Source: Lentzea sp033794685 (GTDB taxonomy: Bacteria > Actinomycetota > Actinomycetes > Mycobacteriales > Pseudonocardiaceae). From it: 64,000 nucleotides of DNA. The stretch is taken from the NCBI GenBank assembly GCA_033794685.1, contig JARAYZ010000009.1. One strand, 5' to 3'. Numbering within the stretch: position 1 is the stretch's first letter; each line of letters starts with the position of its first letter. The notes beneath the pieces were generated by a model. It ran no database searches, was not told the origin of the DNA, and saw only the letters and a program-made list of their open reading frames with translations. Shown in pieces: positions 60,331-64,000 of this stretch. The translations under genes were made by a program, and so were the position numbers.

Positions 60331-60417
60331 TCGCTCGCCGGCACTCCGTCGGCCGCTCGACTGGGTGTTCGCGGCGGGCGAACACACCCCGACACGCTCG
60401 CCGCGACACTCCCAAAT

Positions 60418-60490
60418 CGATATATCAGTCACGCTGACCTGCACCCTTGCAACAGGTCTTTTGACTTCGTACGCAAACGACTCGTTGCAA
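60418..60490. repeat. Composite repeat R8
   Basis: AT box CGATATATCAGTC (60418-60430), CTGACCTGC box (60434-60442) and an imperfect hairpin (about 60446-60491) with arms CCTTGCAAC and GTTGCAAAGG around GGTCTTTTGACTTCGT and ACGCAAACGACTC. It lies between the small protein gene and the convergent DUF2945 gene. Confidence 0.85.
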
Positions 60491-60513
60491 AGGCCGGCGG
60501 AAGGGCCTGCGGG

Positions 60514-60732
60514 TCAGCTGGAGCGCTTCCGCAGAGCGGACGGCTTGTGCACCGCGTCCCTGCCGCTCTTCGCGCTCTCCACGCGGTACTGGGGCTCGTC
60601 CTCCGACGCCTTCACCTTGCGGCCCGCCGCCTCCTTCTCCTCGGTGATCTCCTCCTTCACCTCGCCGTGGGTCGTCGAGCCGTGGCTCGACCACTCGACC
60701 TCGTCACCCGGCTCGTAGGACTGCTTCGTCAT
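60514..60732 (-). CDS. DUF2945 (hypervirulence-associated TUDOR-like) protein
   Basis: A 72-residue protein with the Tudor-like DUF2945 core: YEPGDEVEWSSHGSTTHGEVKEEI and DEPQYRVESAKSGRDAVHKPSALRK. Function unknown. Such genes commonly neighbour DUF3140 genes, and a DUF3140 remnant follows divergently at 60783. ATG 60732. Confidence 0.85.
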   Translation of the reverse strand: MTKQSYEPGDEVEWSSHGSTTHGEVKEEITEEKEAAGRKVKASEDEPQYRVESAKSGRDAVHKPSALRKRSS

Positions 60733-60782
60733 GACACGCGGGTACCCCACTCGGACGAACCAACCCGAGCGGGAGGAGCAAC

Positions 60783-60913
60783 GTGCGCGACGACGAGCAG
60801 GACCAGACCCGGAAGGACTTCGGTGCCGCGGTCAACGTCCGGGCGCCGACGTCGAGGACTCCCGCTGGCGCTACTCGCTGATGAACTCGGGCCACGGCCC
60901 CCTGGAGAAGTGA
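60783..60913 (+). pseudogene. Remnant of a DUF3140 gene (internal deletion and frameshift)
   Basis: GTG 60783 with GGAGGAG upstream starts MRDDEQDQTRKDFGAAVN, the expected DUF3140 N-terminus. Then, in another frame, DVEDSRWRYSLMNSGHGPLEK, the expected C-terminus, ends at TGA 60911-60913. Intact family members have about 110 residues, with middle segments (ESxxVGxxxxxxES, GRRIVxILR) absent here. About 200 bp appear deleted with a frame change. Confidence 0.75.
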
Positions 60914-60914
60914 C

Positions 60915-61913
60915 TCAGGACCGGCGTGCGTGGTTCTTGGCCGCCCGTGTGGCCATCTGGCCGCTCAGCTGGGCGGCCGACTCGCGGGCCAGGGTCGCCG
61001 CGCCCACGATGCCCGCGTCGTCGCCGAGCTGGGCGGTGCGGATCCTGGCCAGCGGGCGGTGGCCCGCTCCGGTCACGACGGACGAGTAGCGCTCGCGGGC
61101 GTCGTCGAGGAACAGCGGCGCCGACGTCGACACGCCTCCCCCGATGACGATCACCTCGGGGTCGTACACGTCCGCGACCAGCGCCAGGCCCTCGCCGAGC
61201 CAGCGGGCCAGGTCGGCCATCGCGCGCTGGGCCAGCGGGTCGCCGTCGCGGGCCGCTCCGGCCACCCGGCGGCCGGTCACCGCGCGCGAGTCGCCTGCCG
61301 CCTCGCGGGCCAGGACGGTCGAGACACCGGGGTGCTTGGCGAGCAACTCCACCGCCGTCGCGCTCAGGGCGGTGCCACTGCAGTAGCGCTCCCAGCAGCC
61401 GTTCTTGCCGCACGGGCAGGGGCGGCCGTCCGGGACGACGCGCAGGTGGCCCAGTTCGGGGGCCACGCCGTACGCGCCGCGGAAGACCTCGCCGTTCAGC
61501 AGCAACGCGGCGCCGATGCCCGTGCCGATGGCGACGAGCACGGCGGTCTTGGCTCCGCGGGCCGCACCGAAGCGGTGTTCGGCCAGCGCGGCGGCGTTCG
61601 CGTCGTGTTCCAGCACGACCGGCATGCCCAGGCGGTCGCTCATGCGGTCCGCCACGTCGGCCTGCCGCCACGCGAGGTGCGGCGCGAACCGGACCGTGCG
61701 GCGGTCCGAGGCGATGAAGCCCGCGACAGCCAGCCCGACGGCGTTCACCTTGTGACGGGCCGCCACCTCTTCCACCGCGGCGACGATCGCGTCCTCGAGG
61801 GCGCGTTCACCCGCGGGCGTGGGGGCGCGGGAGGTGTCCAGCACCGAACCACGCGGGTCCACGACTCCCGCGCGCACGCTGGTGCCGCCGATGTCCACTC
61901 CGACGGTGAGCAC
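60915..61913 (-). CDS. glk: ROK-family glucokinase
   Basis: A 332-residue sugar kinase of the ROK family, actinobacterial GlkA type. ATP motif VGVDIGGTSVRAG; zinc-binding CPCGKNGCWERYCSG; sugar-site HDANAAALAE. It phosphorylates glucose, feeding both glycolysis (pfkA here) and the Entner-Doudoroff route. GTG 61913 overlaps the stop of the DUF5304-like gene, so it is co-translated with it. Confidence 0.92.
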   Translation of the reverse strand: MLTVGVDIGGTSVRAGVVDPRGSVLDTSRAPTPAGERALEDAIVAAVEEVAARHKVNAVGLAVAGFIASDRRTVRFAPHLAWRQADVADRMSDRLGMPVVLEHDANAAALAEHRFGAARGAKTAVLVAIGTGIGAALLLNGEVFRGAYGVAPELGHLRVVPDGRPCPCGKNGCWERYCSGTALSATAVELLAKHPGVSTVLAREAAGDSRAVTGRRVAGAARDGDPLAQRAMADLARWLGEGLALVADVYDPEVIVIGGGVSTSAPLFLDDARERYSSVVTGAGHRPLARIRTAQLGDDAGIVGAATLARESAAQLSGQMATRAAKNHARRS

Positions 61914-62263
61914 TAGTCGGACTTCCTGACGACCTTGATGTGCTGCACGCGCTGGCCCGCCTCCGGCGCCGGCTCGTCATCGGCCTGAGGTGCCGGTGGC
62001 GTGGTGCCGGGCTCGCGCAGGGCCGCACGCAGCACCGCCACCAGGCCCGCGGCGTGTTCGGCGGCCTTCGCGGCCAGCTCGGAGCGGTCGCCGCGCAGCA
62101 GCGCCACGCCGTTGCACAACGGGCACCAGCCGCACGTCTCGGGCGTGTGCGAGCCGTCGCCCGCCTCGGAGACGCGCTGCAGCCACGGCTGCATGCGTTC
62201 GGCGGCCGTGTCGATGAGCAGCCGCAGCTCCTCGGCGAGCTTGCCGTTGTTGTCCTGGGTCAT
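61913..62263 (-). CDS. DUF5304-like protein
   Basis: A 116-residue mainly helical protein. The central block CGWCPLCNGVALLRGDRSEL contains two Cys pairs that could bind a metal. A proline-rich tail ends QHIKVVRKSD. Function unknown; gene position between the ArsA-like and glucokinase genes is common in actinobacteria. ATG 62263 follows AGGAG; an in-frame TTG is two codons upstream. Confidence 0.75.
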   Translation of the reverse strand: MTQDNNGKLAEELRLLIDTAAERMQPWLQRVSEAGDGSHTPETCGWCPLCNGVALLRGDRSELAAKAAEHAAGLVAVLRAALREPGTTPPAPQADDEPAPEAGQRVQHIKVVRKSD

Positions 62264-62278
62264 CTGCAAGCTCCTGAA

Positions 62279-63487
62279 TCAGCGCCAGAGGGAAGGGTCC
62301 GGGCGGAACCCCACCGTGACGCCACCCGAGTCCATCTCCGCACCGGTGACGATGCAGCGCCTCAGCAACGACGGCAGTGCCACGAGCCGACGCCGGCCGT
62401 CCACCGTCAGCGCCAGGTCGTCGCCCACGCGTGCGAGGTCCAGCTCCGTGTCGTCTGCCAGCGGCAACGCGATCCGCAGCGAGTATCGGGCGTCGAGCCC
62501 GCGCCCGCTGCCCGACACCTCCAGCAACGATTCCGCGACAGCGGCGCCCGGCAACGGGTCCGAGTCGCCGTAGAGCTGCTCGGCGACCTCCAGCAACGCC
62601 GGCACGCCCACGGGCTCCGACGCGCGGTGGTCGACCGTGCGGATCTCACCGATGCCGGTCAGCTCGGCCAGCACGGCGTCCTGCTCGTGCCGGCGGGTCC
62701 GCAGCCACGTGGCGGCGGCACCGCGCGCGGCACCCGGTGAGGGCACCAGCCGGTTCGCGATCACGCTGTCGACGCGGATCCCCTGCAACGCCAGGGCTGT
62801 CAGCGTGCGGCGGGTCTCGGCGGCGACGACGCGTTCGGGCGTCAGCACCAGCCGCACCGAGCACGACGACGCGTCCGTGAGCATCGAGCGCAACGCGTCG
62901 AGCCGCTCGGCGAGCCGGCTCAGCGCGTCGGCGGTCGCGTCCCACTTCTCGACGGTCCCGGTGCCCGCGACGCCCGCGAGCAGGCCCCGCACCACGCGCC
63001 GGTGGGTCGGGAAGAGCCGTTCGAGGTACCCCGCGAACGCCTCGGGCAGCGACAGCAGCCGCAACGTCTCCGCGGTCGGCCCGCAGTCGACGACCACGAC
63101 CTCCCACGGCCCGGACGCGGCGAGCCGCCGCACCTCGGCGAGGGCCAGCAGCTCCTCGACGCCGGGCAGCACGGTGAGTTCCTCGGCGTCGAGCTCGTCG
63201 ACGCCGGCGCCGGCCAGCACGGTCCGCAGGTGCCCGCGCAGGTCGCCCCAGGCCTCGTCGACGAGGCCGCGCGGGTCGATCTGGCAGGCGAACAGGCCGT
63301 CCGATCCGTCTACTTCGGACGGTTCGGCGCCGAGACGCACGTCGAGCGCGTCGCCCAGCGAGTGCGCGGGGTCGGTGGAGACCACGAGCGCCTTGCGGCC
63401 GTGCGCGGCCAGCGAGGCGGCCGTGGCGGCCGACAGCGTCGTCTTGCCGACCCCGCCCTTGCCGGTGAAGAGCAGGACCCGGCTCAA
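62279..63487 (-). CDS. ArsA/GET3-like ATPase
   Basis: A 402-residue P-loop ATPase of the ArsA family with deviant Walker A FTGKGGVGKTT near residue 5, switch STDPAHSLGDALD and VVVDCGPTAETLRL. In the conserved neighbourhood it equals Rv2184c. Arsenite-binding cysteines are not evident, so it is more likely a membrane-protein-handling or unknown ATPase. TTG 63487 overlaps the stop of the SRPBCC gene. Confidence 0.85.
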   Translation of the reverse strand: MSRVLLFTGKGGVGKTTLSAATAASLAAHGRKALVVSTDPAHSLGDALDVRLGAEPSEVDGSDGLFACQIDPRGLVDEAWGDLRGHLRTVLAGAGVDELDAEELTVLPGVEELLALAEVRRLAASGPWEVVVVDCGPTAETLRLLSLPEAFAGYLERLFPTHRRVVRGLLAGVAGTGTVEKWDATADALSRLAERLDALRSMLTDASSCSVRLVLTPERVVAAETRRTLTALALQGIRVDSVIANRLVPSPGAARGAAATWLRTRRHEQDAVLAELTGIGEIRTVDHRASEPVGVPALLEVAEQLYGDSDPLPGAAVAESLLEVSGSGRGLDARYSLRIALPLADDTELDLARVGDDLALTVDGRRRLVALPSLLRRCIVTGAEMDSGGVTVGFRPDPSLWR

Positions 63488-63924
63488 GCCGCCTTCTCCG
63501 CGCGCTTCTTGAGCTCCTTGAGCGCGGTGTCGAGGATCAGCTTCTCGGCCTTGCGGCGGAACAGCCCGATCATCGGGATCACCAGCTGCACCGACAGCGT
63601 GTAGGTGACCTTGGTGCCGGTACCGGACGGCGCCAGCACGTAACTGCCCTGCTGCGCCTTCTGCATGGTGCCCTTGACGAGCTCCCACTTCACCGACAGG
63701 CCGTCGGCGGACCAGTCGTACTTCAGGGTGTACTCGTCCTTCACGGGACCCTGGTCGATCGCGAACCGCACCTGTTCGGCGCGGCCGTCGTCGCGGGTGT
63801 CGAGGACCTCGACTTCCTTCATCCCGTTCGCCCAGTCCGGGTACGACGGGAAGTCCGCGATGATCGCCATGATCTTCTCAGGCGGAGCGTCGATGACGAT
63901 GGACTGAGTGGACTCGTCGGCCAT
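63484..63924 (-). CDS. SRPBCC-family (cyclase/dehydrase-like) protein
   Basis: A 146-residue START-like lipid-binding fold (SIVIDAPPEKIMAIIADFPSYPDWANGMKEVEVL) equivalent to Rv2185c. Probably binds a hydrophobic ligand; enzymatic role unknown. ATG 63924 is preferred over 63954 because it gives the family N-terminus. Co-translated with the ArsA-like gene. Confidence 0.88.
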   Translation of the reverse strand: MADESTQSIVIDAPPEKIMAIIADFPSYPDWANGMKEVEVLDTRDDGRAEQVRFAIDQGPVKDEYTLKYDWSADGLSVKWELVKGTMQKAQQGSYVLAPSGTGTKVTYTLSVQLVIPMIGLFRRKAEKLILDTALKELKKRAEKAA

Positions 63925-63947
63925 AGACGTGGAGGCTACTCGCGTGG

Positions 63948-64000
63948 CTACCAATTCAGGACGTGAGGCTTGCCGCTGCGCTGGAAGTGCCCGACGTTGA
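63948..64000 (-). CDS. 3' end of an unidentified gene
   Basis: The minus strand shows an open frame from the window edge ending NVGHFQRSGKPHVLNW then TAG at 63950-63948, 23 bp before the SRPBCC start. Only 17 codons are visible and I cannot assign a family. Confidence 0.35.
   Translation of the reverse strand, partial: NVGHFQRSGKPHVLNW

Overview
High-GC actinobacterial chromosome, most likely Pseudonocardiaceae (Lentzea/Saccharothrix/Amycolatopsis-like). The basis is gene content (DUF3046 next to recA, mycothiol-type DinB fold, LppM, PknL/Rv2175c pair, RNase AS, actinobacterial glucokinase), frequent GTG/TTG starts and 4-bp stop/start overlaps. No tRNA, rRNA, CRISPR array, prophage or insertion sequence was recognised.

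Layout. 1-1.8 kb: end of an Entner-Doudoroff operon (edd 3' end, eda). 1.9-7.6 kb: a glucan-water-dikinase-like phosphotransferase, an MFS carrier and a convergent LAL-type LuxR regulator. 7.9-10.3 kb: an ECF sigma/anti-sigma pair facing a duplicated DUF4142 secreted protein, with matching divergent ECF-type promoters. 10.6-12.5 kb: an RNA-repair pair (HD-Pnk plus RNA ligase). 12.6-15.7 kb: secreted protease, secreted hydrolase, OhrR-type regulator. 15.8-25.5 kb: DNA-damage block (recX, recA, DUF3046, lhr) with an SOS box and two PafBC/RecA-independent-type promoters, interleaved with an MFS carrier and a membrane-anchored Hsp70. 25.5-34 kb: ACC deaminase with its GntR regulator, GNAT, YbaK deacylase, an SOS-boxed HEPN gene, PhoD phosphatase and others.

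34-43.6 kb and 57-64 kb together follow the gene order of the Mycobacterium tuberculosis Rv2171-Rv2185c neighbourhood (lppM, metF, idsA2, mptA, Rv2175c, pknL, aroG ... Rv2179c RNase AS, acyltransferase, Rv2183c, ArsA-like ATPase, SRPBCC). Between aroG and RNase AS lies about 14 kb (43.7-58.1 kb) of different content, mostly an mhp-like meta-cleavage aromatic catabolic cluster: FAD hydroxylase, LigB-type extradiol dioxygenase, C-C hydrolase, hydratase, aldolase, acetaldehyde dehydrogenase, two IclR regulators, and extra cupins, an SDR and an FMO. Four copies of one inverted repeat (GAGTYCC-N7-GGRACYC) sit at its promoters. A phosphofructokinase with the PPi-type residue pattern lies at the border.

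The most unusual signal is a dispersed composite repeat of about 103 bp in its full form, eight copies in 64 kb in both orientations. It joins an AT-rich box (core CRATATATYG), a CTGACCTGC box and a long perfect or near-perfect palindrome. It lies mostly in intergenic gaps, supplies stop codons to flanking genes, overlaps the start codon of a GntR regulator, and appears with synonymous-looking rare codons inside the phytoene synthase gene. The AT-rich box alone also occurs inside the polyprenyl synthetase gene.
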